Of a DNA stretch of 64,000 nt, positions 23,201 through 34,800 are shown piece after piece. The DNA is from Lateolabrax maculatus (taxonomy: Eukaryota > Chordata > Actinopteri > Acropomatiformes > Lateolabracidae): contig CM062204.1 of NCBI GenBank assembly GCA_031216445.1, positions 14,753,001 through 14,817,000 of the forward strand, in the 5' to 3' direction. A model generated the notes under the pieces. It was not told where the DNA came from. It did not search any database and was given only the letters and a program-made list of their open reading frames with translations. The stretch's first letter is position 1. Each line of letters starts with the position of its first letter. A program made the translations under genes and the position numbers.

Positions 23201-24507
23201 TGGTCAGCAGGTTTACTCAAATGTTGGGCTGGTACTGTGTATTTTTACAAGTAGTCTTGGAGAGCATTTGTGCCTCTCGCCCATCCATCCAGAATTTCCA
23301 TTGGCTAAGTATGCGTCGATCCTGTTTTCTTTTTGTCCACAGACAGAAAAATTGATCAAATGTCTGATGCACCGACTGTCTTATCGATATTCATGTACCA
23401 AAAGGTAAAGAGCATACCACGGGGGCTGTCAGGACAAAGCTCCTTGCAGAAGTCCCAGAAGTGGTACAGATCTTCTGGCATTTGTAGTTTGTACAGTCGC
23501 ACCATCTCATCGCGTTGCTCTGAATCCACCTCTGACAATGACACGGCTTTGGATTCATCAGTACGGGCTTTCTTCAACTCCCCATTGCCTGTGCCTGACT
23601 CCTAAATAAATATATTTAAGAACAAACAACTCTGTTATGCAGATACTAATTTATTGGCTGCACCAAGCTGCAGCTAATGAATTTAACACAACAGCCTTTG
23701 CAACACATCGAACTGTACCGGTGCATTGTACTGGTAGAATAACTAGCAACCCAAAACAATTTCAATGCGCTGCAGGGGTCCTCATCATTATAACATTCAT
23801 AAAGGCAGGGCTTATTGCAGGGTTGTTGTATGATCATAATAAACTGGCAACTGCATTGCATTAGGTCCTGTTGGCCCCTTATAAGCAGAGCTGTGCTCAG
23901 TGCTCTGTGTGGTGCATCGGGCAGAGGATGTACAGGCACCGGGAACGACTCGGACAAGGAAAGAACCAAAAAATCTTTCTGAACAGCTGCATGAAACCTT
24001 GCTAACTCCTGTTAGCGCTTGGGCACTGATTTATGGCCTTTGTGGGATCAAACCCTCGAATCAAATCACGACCCCCCCCCCCCCCCCCCCCCTCACCCAC
24101 CCACCCACCCGTCACGGAGCTAAAATACTACAATGTGGCCCGTGGCTCAGCGCTGCTGACTCGTGTCCCGCCGCCGACACCGAAACGTAACGTAGCGTGA
24201 CAAAGCGGGTGTGTGTCTAGGTGTGAAGGGGTCGGTGAACAAGCGGCTGTGCGGCTCCAGTCGGCAGTGCCGCTGCCATGTTGTCGTCTGACCGCCGCCG
24301 CCGCTCAGACAGCGTGCCAAACACTTGTGCCCGCAGCGTCCAGCACAAGTTGCCCTGTCGCCGCTGTAGCCAAACACGCAGCGCCGCTCCTTGACCTGCT
24401 ATAAAAGCGGCTTTTAAAAGGAGCGTTTCTGCGGCCCGGCAGAGGCGGTCGAAACTGTGTGAAATTACCTGAATGGGTTTGGGTTTTCTTTTTGCGCGCC
24501 CTGTCAT
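19251..24507 (-). CDS. hpf1: Histone PARylation factor 1 (HPF1)
   Basis: Eight coding exons on the minus strand: 24469-24507, 23418-23601, 22160-22346, 21809-21907, 21295-21448, 20833-20920, 19539-19711 and 19251-19385. They join in phase to 353 codons including the stop (352 aa; human HPF1 is 346 aa). HPF1 binds PARP1 and PARP2 at DNA breaks and completes their active site, redirecting ADP-ribosylation to serine. Recognised blocks include YHFWDFCKELCPD, LGLRLVGPFDVLAG, NFNLHWRYFYDPPEFQT, VTKTFHSAGIIVP and FVQFANDECDYGMGYELG. The last holds Asp288 and Glu289, equivalent to the catalytic Asp283/Glu284 of human HPF1. I chose the start MTGRAKRKPKPIQ because its phase-0 donor fits exon 2 and its Lys/Arg-rich N-terminus resembles other HPF1 proteins. 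A longer overlapping frame (from 24637) would join exon 2 out of frame. All acceptors and donors are GT-AG. Nuclear localisation is expected. Confidence 0.95.
19910..19971. repeat. (TA)n(CA)n(TA)n compound microsatellite
   Basis: TA repeat, CA repeat with one CG interruption, then TA repeat, in hpf1 intron 6. Confidence 0.9.
20194..20300. repeat. ACT trinucleotide repeat plus teleost repeat fragment in hpf1 intron 6
   Basis: (ACT)n and AAT units at 20194-20246 lead into a TTTGTATAGCACTTTTC...AAAGTGCTTCACA segment. That segment is a very common interspersed fragment in fish genomes, with simple repeats usually found at its tail. Family assignment is from memory. Confidence 0.5.
24072..24110 (-). 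other. G21 tract plus (GGGT)3GGG G-quadruplex motif in hpf1 intron 1
   Basis: The plus strand reads 21 consecutive C (24072-24092), then CTCA and CCCACCCACCCACCC (24096-24110). On the sense strand of hpf1 this is a four-tract G-quadruplex motif with single-base loops beside a long G run. It lies about 360 bases inside intron 1. Confidence 0.7.
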
Positions 24508-24700
24508 TTTCCTCCTCTTGTCTCTCGGTCGGCGTCTTCTTCTGCGGGTCGAGGTCGGCAGCACGCTGCGCCGCGTTAAAGCGCGCCACTGCCCCCCAGA
24601 GGCCGCGGCTGCGAACTGCAGAGGGCCACTGTGACAAACGTGTCCCTGATGTTGAGGCTGATGCATGATCTTTGTCTTGTAAGAATATTTTCAGGAGACA
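24450..24700 (-). promoter_or_regulatory. hpf1: hpf1 CpG-rich promoter and 5' UTR
   Basis: The hpf1 start codon lies in a GC-rich island running from about 24.1 to 24.65 kb. The sequence becomes AT-rich beyond 24.7 kb. This is typical of a housekeeping vertebrate promoter. No TATA box is obvious, and the transcription start is not determined. Confidence 0.5.
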
Positions 24701-24707
24701 AACTCTG

Positions 24708-25854
24708 CAGTCAAGTTAGCTGACAGCAGCCTTTCCTCTCTGATTTAATTAGAGATGCCATGTTTGAGACTGAAAATAAACTATATCATCGGTAAATGTC
24801 CGCAAAAAATCAGTGTGAGAATGAATGTCTGATTTTGTTCTTGGCTTTTCTGACGCAGAGACCACATTTATTCATTGTAATTTTAACATTTGAATGGTTT
24901 GTTAAAAAATAATTAATATCAGCGCAAACATCAAAAGGTACTGAAAGTAGTAGGCCTACGCTAAAAAAAAATTCAAAACACACAGTGAATATCTCATTTT
25001 CAGTGGTTATTAAAATCCATAAATGTGTAAGGCTTGTTAAATATTAGCTCACTTCCCTACCTTAACCCTGGGGGATGATTTAAGGACCATCAATAAATTA
25101 CAATTTAAATGACACAATACTTATGTTATTTTCAATACCTTAAGATGACTTGCCCAAAATAGTGAAAATTAGGATTGAAAAATTATACTATATTGGTCTC
25201 ATGTAACGAACCTATTTTGATTGCTAATGTGTTGGCTAAATTATTTTACATAAACATTTTAACAGAAAATAATGACAGTTTTCTCTATAGCTTCCTATAG
25301 CTTATTTTTCAATAGCTTCCTTGTAATTTGACCCAGCCCCAATTTGACAAGCATTGTCTTTAAAACAGAAAATGTCAGTAATTATTATTATTACTACATC
25401 AAATGGTGGACAACAATAATTTACAAAACAGTGCATTCTGGATTGACAGTAATGCAATTTTTCAAATCAGGAAATGCATTCAAAAATCTTTACATTTTCA
25501 AATCTGCATATACACATACATCTAATTTAAACATCTGAATATGCATTCACGAAACTAGTATGAAAATTCTTATTTTCTCAGATTGTGCAGCGTCAGTCCT
25601 TTAAAGATAATGAATCAGATCAATGAGACTTGACACTGCTGGCAGGTTTCACACTGGACTTGCTAAAGGGTATGCACTGTGTCATATTAGTCAAGATTAT
25701 TGTATATCCCATTACCACATATTATAGTAAAAGTCCTGATGTGTATGCAGTTGGCCAATATTTAGTCCATATGTATCCAAGACAGGATGGAGAACAATAG
25801 GTGCATATGGGTAAAATCCCTTCTTGCTATTGTCTTCATCTTCTTTCCAGTCCT
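24708..25854. other. Intergenic interval between hpf1 promoter and pde5a-like stop codon
   Basis: AT-rich, with no coding exon. It should hold the 3' UTR of the phosphodiesterase gene. An AATAAA on the minus strand (TTTATT at 24867-24872) is one candidate poly(A) signal. Confidence 0.5.
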
Positions 25855-28800
25855 CTATTCCTCTGTCTGTGTCTCTTCCTCATTGTTTTTCTGTTCCAGG
25901 GTTACACTAGTACTATTTTCACTGTTTCCCCCCCCTGCTTCCTCAGTAAGTTGCAGCCAGTGTTCTCTGTTCTTCTTACAACCATTCAGCAGCGGGGAGC
26001 AGGTGTCAAACAGTCTTGATACAGCCTGAGGGAGACCGAGACAGTGTGATGATTGGATGTACTTGTACATATACACACATCCACACACATACAACACTTG
26101 CAGAAATAACACACCTTGTAGAGTGGATAGCAGATTTCATCAATGTATTCAACTTGCATGTATGGCAGTCGAGTGCTGTTTTCTCTGTTCATTATATCCT
26201 GGTGAGAAGAGAGCGTAAATTGTAGTTGAGCTCATCAAACATAGTATTATATTTGGGTTTTCAAAGCGCAGCCTGAGAGGCAATAACAGCCAATGAAAAT
26301 ACTCTGTGCAGTCTGTATAAAGATAAGAATATAAGAAATCACCCATGATTCCACCGTGATTGAAGTGCCATCACATAAGACATACCCCTTGGAGGACACA
26401 CAAATCAGTGTGTTTGAATAGCAAAAAGATAGCTGTGTGTGTATTTCTCCATTTCTTCTCTACTCTTATCAAGGTTTGTCATCTGCTGGGTAGGTGTGGT
26501 GCTATTTTAAAGCAACCTTCAGTTATATATATTATATATTATATATATTTTTTTATTAAGATGAATAACATTGAAGTTATGAAGTTATGAAGTTATTAGT
26601 GTATTTCCTATTTTCTAGTGGGACCCTAAATCCAAAGCAGGCTCCCCAGTCTAACTTTCAGTCAAGAAAAACTTAAATTCTGCTAGCAAGTCTTACAATG
26701 GGTTTGATTTTGAACTCTTCTTTCTCTTTGTCCCCCTGTGCAAAGAACTCCATGGCAACCAAGCTGGCAATCTGTTTCAGAAGAAGAGTGAGGTTAAGGT
26801 TGTGATGAACTCAAAATGACAGAGATTTAGTGTGAATTGTTCAGATGAAAACTATTTTGGGAGACTTACTCTTTTTTGTTCAGGCCAAGGCTTTGTGATA
26901 GCAGAGAGGTCACTAGCTGTCATCAACATGGAACTGTGGGGTGAATCAATATCTTAAAAGAACAGCTCCTTTCCCAACTCCATCACAGATATGAATTATA
27001 ATGTCGCCGATTCTTCAATTTATTTCAGTCTCACCTCAGTATATCTCTTTGTTTCTCACTCTTCCAGTTCACTCTGCTTTTCTTAGTGAGAGAAAAGAAC
27101 TCTTTTCTAATCCTAAACAGACGAGCACAAAAAAACAGTCTTTGGGTATGAGGAGTAAAACAAGACGTACACAATGCTTGACCTACAGCTACTTTGACAT
27201 TTTATGTTTTAACATACTCCAAGTAGACGGTCAGGTCAGTGGCGAGGATTGCCCTTTTGATCATCTGTAGTACAGCTCTGTGGTCTTCTGCAGAGAGACC
27301 GCTGAGAATCTGACTCCCCTGGGGGAGGACGAGAGTAAGACAGGGACCGAGTAAGAGAGTGAAGTAAAGTGAAGACAGCGACTCAGTGTCCACCCGATAT
27401 ATACAGAGACAGTTAGGCATGAAAACAAGCTGTCTGTTAAAAGAACCAAGGTTATGTCTACACTTGAATATTTGGCGACATTACAGCTTCTGCATAGAAT
27501 GCAATTTTTTGAAGAAACACAAGAATTCTACTTTTTCAGCTAATTTTGAATAAATGGATGAGGTCTTACACTGTTGTTTAGGATGAAGAGGCACAGGTTG
27601 TAGTGGTGGTTTTCAAGAGAAGAGTGTCCATACAGCTGAGCTAAAGGTTGTTGACTCCTGAGAGAGAGAGAAAAATAAAATATATTGGCTATATAAGAAG
27701 GCAGTGAGAGACAATTGATAGAATTAGGGATGGCCTTCTGGGGGCTTTAAGCAGGATTTGGTTTGGGGGGGGGGGGGGCCTCATTCTAAAGTGTTGCCAC
27801 TTGACATGGCACTGAACTAACTTGTGTAATTTAAATATTAGTTTGAGCAAACATAATGTACAAAAAAAAATATGTAAATTTTAAGAGCTATTAGCAGCTA
27901 CACTATCTTTAAATAGACTGCAGTAAATACAGTATTTGTATATTACCCCCTAACACTATGAATGGTCCTTTTTGGGGCCTTGTGCATGAAGTTTAATGCA
28001 TATTTTTGTTTTATGTTCTCATTGGAAAGGGCTGAAACTCACCTGTCTTCATGTGTAAGATGTCAGAATATAGAAAAGATATGACACGACCAAGAACATA
28101 TGATGCACAACACGACTAAAAAGTATTAGTTTTAGCTGACAAAAACAATGTGCAAGTAGTTCAGCGTTTTTAATATGAAAAAAAAAAAACTTTAATTGAT
28201 TATTATTACAGTGACCCATCATATAACAGGATTTAAGTACATTGTGCTATTCCTTATAGCGTAGCAGGTTTGTGGTTGAGTGAGAGAAAGAGAGAGCGGG
28301 CAGCAGAAATCCATAGCCATGGTTTAGACGAATTCTTTGAGTAAATACAGAGAATGGACTAAACATGAAAGAAAGGGAATTAATGTTTACCTTTTTATGT
28401 AAGAGTTACTCACTCCTCTGTGGTCAAGATCATGATTCAGAGTGGCTATCATCAATGCTAAGATCTCCAGACGGGAAAAAATTGTCTGAAATAAAAACAG
28501 AAGGTAGATGGACAGAGAAAATTGAATATAGAAATATCAAAGGAAGTAATTTCCATGTTTTTCTACAAGAAAGCCCGTTCAATTTTTGCAGATTTCACAT
28601 TGAAATTGTTCAGAAGGCACACTTGCACATTCTGTGTTTTGTGTAATCTCAAGGCTCAAAAAAAGGACAAAAAAACATTTCATAGAGATTCTGTACTAGT
28701 AAAGATAAGGAAAGCATATTTATATTGCATCTTCCAGGAATGAACATCGTAAAGTATCCCACAAAATGTTCATGAATACCTGTAAATTAAAAAAACTGGT

Positions 28801-31800
28801 AAAACATCCACTAAAACATCCAATGTTCAAAGCGCTAACACATCAAATAGGATGAAGTGACTAGTTTCACAGCACTATAATACACATTCACAATCAATCA
28901 TGTAAATAGAGAGAAAGAGAGAGACTAAAATAAGAGAGAGCACCAGAGGTCACTCAAGTACAGATTTAGTCTGGAGTGTGATCCCTGTGGAAAGCAGTTA
29001 AGAGGTTTTGGGCAGGTCTAAAATGAATCCTCTTTCAAATAATTAAGAGTGTTCTGTACCGAAGAAACCCTGTAGTCCCTGAATGACACTTTAGAATAGC
29101 TGAACTTAAAGAACTTAAAACAAAGACACGGTAGGTTTTCATCAACACGATGCAGCTGTCAAAATATGACCGATTCACATAATTGTCACCAAAATGCACA
29201 ACATTTTCAAGGCCCATATCACATTTTCCTGACTGTATTTATATGAGACATGAGGAAAAACCTAACTTCCTGCCACTTTTAAACATTCAGCAAATATGGC
29301 CACATGGCCAGTTAGCACTTTTTTTGCTCAGTGGTTACGTTATTAAACAAATAAGTTACATTATTATCTTTGCATATTTGAGTTTTGGTAGTTATGGTTA
29401 TTGTACATGCGCATGAGCAAAATCACATAGACGCTTGCATGTCACAATCTGCCTCTTAGCTCCCCTTTGCAACCACTCTCTCAACCCCGCCCCTCCACAC
29501 TGGTCTCAGTCCCTGTCTGCAGCTCCTGCTCACTTGTACTTTCCTTCAGCTCCCCAGACATGCCACCATCTAGCAGTCCACCAGATGTCCTCTTGCTTTC
29601 CCGCCTTTCCTCATCACCCCACCCATAAACACACCTGTTCCTACTTCTTATCAGCCCTGCAGTCACCTGAGCTTCCCCTCATTCCCTTATCAGCCTTCAC
29701 TACATATACCAGTTCACTTCCATGGTGCCCTGCCAGCTGTTATGTTACCATGTGCTTTATGTCTTGGCGCCTACGTTTCTGTATCTGGAACCTGGTTCTG
29801 CGTACCGGACCTGCATGTTTGCACTTTTGACTGTTATTGGTGTGACCCATGGATGTATAAGGTGTAACCCAGGTCACAAAGAGTTATCAATGCAAAAGTG
29901 CCATAGCCAATCAGAATGCAGGTCTGCAGTGCCTTCGGCAGACTACTTAGCTCTTGTACCTCATTTTGTGTATTAAAACACTGAACTGCACCAGATCTGC
30001 CTCAGTCATCTGTATTTGGGCCCTTCCTCTGTATTCCTGTTCCCTTGCACATCAGTCATGACAGTATGATCTGGCCAAAAATGGACCCAGTGGACGGACT
30101 GTTTTTTTCTCAGGAACTATATGAGTTGACTTACACCCTCCGCTGTCTTCAAAATGACTGGAAATAAGCCTCCAGTAGTGAGGACAGAGAGTGCGAAAAG
30201 GATTTTATTAGCACTTCTGTGTCCCAGCCAGCTAACCTGCAGCTTTCACCTCTGCACAGCCTGCACTCGCCTGTCCTGAGCTGACTAGGCTGTCATCTGC
30301 CTGTATCCCGTATACAAGTTGAGGAGGTGCCCTGACGTCCAGCGGCCACCTTTTTTGGAGGGAGTCACCCATGCTATTTTCAGGGAGTACCGTGGAGCCC
30401 CCAAAAGAAGGCGTGGTCCCCATGGCTCTCTCAGCGATTCAGCGCCACAGACATTCAGCTGTCCAGCCTGACAGAACCCCCCTTGGCTGTCCTTGCCCAC
30501 GCCATGCCTGAACCCCCATCGTCCGTCCTTGCCGACACCCAGCCAGACCTCCAGCTGCCCGCCTCCTGCTTGGCACTGCAGGGATCTGCCTGTCCTGCAC
30601 CCTGCCTCAACTCTCTGCCGTCCATAATCGCTGAATCCGGTCCTGTACTCCACTTGCCAGATGCTTTTCCAGCAGCCTGCCCTGACCTACAGCTGAATCT
30701 TCTGGTGCCTGCCACCTTTCCTCCCATCAAACCTCTGGGCCGACTCCCAGAGGGGTCCTGTCTGCACTGTCAATCTCCGGGTCGCCTTCCAGAGCCGCTC
30801 TGCCTGTCTGGTCATCTCCTTCCTGTCCAGCATCCAGGTTGTTGTCCAGAGCTGCTCTGCCCTTCGGCGCTGCCTCTTGGGCGCCCTCCAGGCCTGCTCC
30901 GCTTATTTGTTTTGTCCCCCAGGCCAATCCATCTGAAAACTCCTGCTCAGCCTTTGCCATGAAGCCAAAAATTATGTCTTTCTATTTGACTCAGAATGGG
31001 TAAATCAGAACCCATGATTTGAAAGATTTTCATGATTAATAAATGAAATTCTGAATGAATGTCTTACAAATTTCTGCTTTAATTCCTTTATACATTTAAT
31101 AAGTAAATAGTTGTTATAGTCTGCATATTTAGTAGAAGAGAGAATTTTGTTTTACTTTTGTGTGCCACTTTGTAGATGGGACGTTCTCACGTCATTAAGT
31201 TCTTTCCTAATACTGTAGTTACCGTCAGTCCAAGGAATAGCTCTGTGGCTGTGCGCTTGTTTGCAATGGAATGACCAATTAGCTTTCACTCATTCACTTA
31301 GCACATTCTTAGCATAAGCTTTCCCTCCCATCTTCCCACCTCCCCCCTTATTCCCTAATCAGCCTTCACTACATATACCAGTTAACTTTCACGGTTCCCT
31401 GCCAGATCTTTAAGTTATGTTGCCTGTTTCTGCCTGCCTGACCTGGACTTTGGATTCCTGCCAGTTCTTTATTGGATTTCTTGTCTGTGTTGGACTGCTT
31501 TTCTGGTTGTGACGCTTGCCTGCCCCACCTACCGCAAGCTTTTGTACCTCATTTTGTGTATTAAATCACTGATCTGCACCAGATCTGCCTCAGTAGTCTG
31601 CATTTGGGTCCTTCTTCTGTATTCCTGTTCCCCTGCACATTAGTCGTGACAATGCATGCACTAACCTGGAGTTGGCCTGTGGCCATGAGCATAGCAAACA
31701 TGCTTTGAGCGGTGCTCAGTGCATGGTTCCAGTTGTGATAAGGCACGCTGTTCCTGTAACCACGTCTCACAGTCAAGACCCACTGGCAGAGACTCTGGAA

Positions 31801-34800
31801 GAAAGACATGTACACGAGGTGGTAAATAACTGAATAGTGATCAAATTCTCCGGAGGTCAGCTGCCAACAGTGATCTTTTGGTGGTCAACAACATGAAAAT
31901 TCTATAAGCCAACAGATGAACAACTCAAAACCCCCATATATAGTCACCCAAATGAAGCTGCACAGATATAAAACCATCATATTAGCAGGTCAGTTACCTT
32001 GTAATCAATGTTAAATTCCTGCACCAAATTGAGGTCCAGGAACATACGAATTGTGGCCTGAGTGGTCAGGTCTTCTTCTGTCAGACCAAAATCAGAGAAA
32101 TGGAAGTCTAGAATATGCAGTGATTCAGCAGAAGGAATAACAGCCTCCTGAAACAGAAAACCAACAAAAACCATGAACCTCTTATAGGCACAGAACATTA
32201 ATCCATCCACAAACAGTATGAGTAAGTATGGTTGTGGTATCTCTGTCACCCTGAAACTCACATCTACATAGTCTATGGCTGTAAGTCTTTATAATGCCAT
32301 TACACAGGTGCTATAATGCAGTTTTATCATAGTGATGGATACATTTAAACATATCAAGCTGAACACAGGAGAACAGGGAGGCAGATGACACACTGATCAT
32401 AGAATGACCATAAAAATCACTAACAGGTAGCATGAAAATGAATTAATTTATAATTGAGTGATTAGGTGCCACATGCACATTTAAAAGGGTTACCTAGGAG
32501 CTGTAGCAAGGCTAAAATGAGAGAAAGTGTTCATATCTACCAAAGAAAGTTAAGAATCACCTGCAATGCTTGGATTTCCTGCTCTGCTGCAGTGATGTGG
32601 TAGGCAAGAACCTGCGAGAAAAAGAGTGAACACACAGACCCGCAAAAATTTTAAGCTGCATACATCTGAATAGGTTCACTTGGCTTTAAGCTAAAGATGT
32701 GAGTAGAATAATGGGGTCACCCACCTCCTGTGTGACCTCTATACTGGCCCTCCGCTCCTCAGTGATCTGCACAGCCTGAGCATACTGCAGAGCCAGGCCA
32801 CAGTACACTGCCAGGTCCTCTAGTAGGCGCTCATCGTATCTGTTAAAGGCTTCCATCTCATCTGAGTCTTTGCTCCTTTTGTTCATCAGCTGGCACACCG
32901 CTATGTGACAACAAAGAAATGGATAGAAGAGTTTGAAGAGGTGTCAACTTACTGTATATCTGTCTAACCAGTTTGGACTTTTGTTAGAGATCCTAGTTTG
33001 GGTGCAATTATTGAAGATAACTATCTGTTATGGGTATCTAGCGCATGATCTAGTACTCCTTCAGCTGAATTCCCTTCCAGGTAGTCAACATCAAACAACA
33101 TTTTGTATGTTTAGTGTGCCAAGCATGAATGACTGTACTGCTGCGTTTTAGAGAAGGCAGAGTTTATAAAGTCACATTTGGAAGCCTAGAGTTTGAGATA
33201 TGACACCATGAGTGCAACTGAGGCTTATAAATAATGTATTATGACCATTGCCGTTCAAAAGAGACTTACCGATAACATCTTCAGATCTCTCATTTCTGAC
33301 AGGGCAGCAGATCAGACTCTTTATTGATCCCTCAGAACCTTCCGACATATTAAGTGTTTCCATAGCGACCAGAGTTCGAAGGGCATATGATGGGTCTAAA
33401 TCACTGATGTCACGCTCCCTGAAAAATTACCATTTATACCATGGTTGTTAGATGAAGAAAATATCATTTGGTTGATGTATATGAGCAAGACTTGGAATGT
33501 ATTTAAGTTAACTACAAGTATTACAAAACTGTAAATAGCAAAAATCTTTCAACATCATTCTCGACCAGGCAATAATCAGTCTTGGTCTTTATCAATCAAT
33601 CAATCAATGTGCAGGCAGAACCTTCTGTATATCTGGCAGGTCGATCCAAGCTCCTCACACTCCAGGTGGATCACTCTGGAGAATGAAACCTGCAATGAAA
33701 ACCACCACATGGACAGAAAAAGCCATACATTAGGAAAGATACAATTTGATGCAACATTTTCTAAGCAAACAAAAAAAGGAATCAAACAGGATAATGCACC
33801 GTATCATCCACGACTGAAGTTTGATCGCTGGGGATGAAGATGGTGCAGTACTGAGCATGTGTGAAGGGCATGATGGTGGCGGCCATCTTACTCAGCAGAA
33901 CTTCAAAGGAACGGTGCTCCTTTGACAACACCTGTGCCATCTCTATCAAGGCCTGACACACACACACACACAGATATACATAGACAGATTGCATAAACAT
34001 ACATACAAAAAAAGAAAAGATTTCATATTGTTCTCTGATGGTGTTACCTGACTGCGTTTGGCCTCCTGTCTTGAGCTCTCATACAGCTGGACATTATCCA
34101 GGACCATCCCCAACACATCCATGTGATTGGACAGCACCTGGCCAATAAAAATCAACTCAAACTTAATTCAAATGTATTACTAGCTGACAACCATAAGTCA
34201 CTTCTTAACTATATTTTGTAAGTGTATATATAGTAAGCATTAAAATGAGAGACATACATACATTGCATATTAAGTAATATACAACAGATGAGCTCACACA
34301 TTTGCTACCCTGTAGTAATTCTTAAAATATGACAGACTCAAACCTCCCGTCCATCACCTTTTCATCCATGCTGGTAAAAACAGAAACTGATCCATCGTAG
34401 CCATTTCTCTTGTTAATCATTGCTACTACACCTACCACCTGTCCACAAAAAGAAGACAAGTTTTATTGTTATCTGTGTTATAACCTCTTGGCCAATATGT
34501 AAACGCTAATCCCACTAAAAGTTCCATGGGACTGTGTTTATGTTTACCCTGATTAAGGATCAGCAAAAGGCGTGTGCAAAAAACACATAAAATAATCTTG
34601 AAATAAATAAATAAATAGTTACAAATGTTACCTCTTCTCTGTGGTTCTTGATGGGAACACTCAAAACAGACCTGACCTTTAATGGCTGATCATCATCTAA
34701 ATTGAATCTGGGGTCCTGAGGAGGTGAACAAAGAACACTGTAGACAAGCACATCACTTATTTATACGTAATTATTTGCTACACATTTGCGTGTGAAAACG

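Noticed and set aside
24305..24637. Longer start for hpf1 (MSQWPSAVRS...)
   Set aside because: That frame reaches the exon 1 donor in phase 1 and does not match the phase-0 acceptor of exon 2. The MTGRAKRK frame does.
30505..30962. Long proline/leucine-rich frame taken as a possible host gene
   Set aside because: It lies between the two LTR copies of a retroelement, has element-like repeats and no recognisable host domain.
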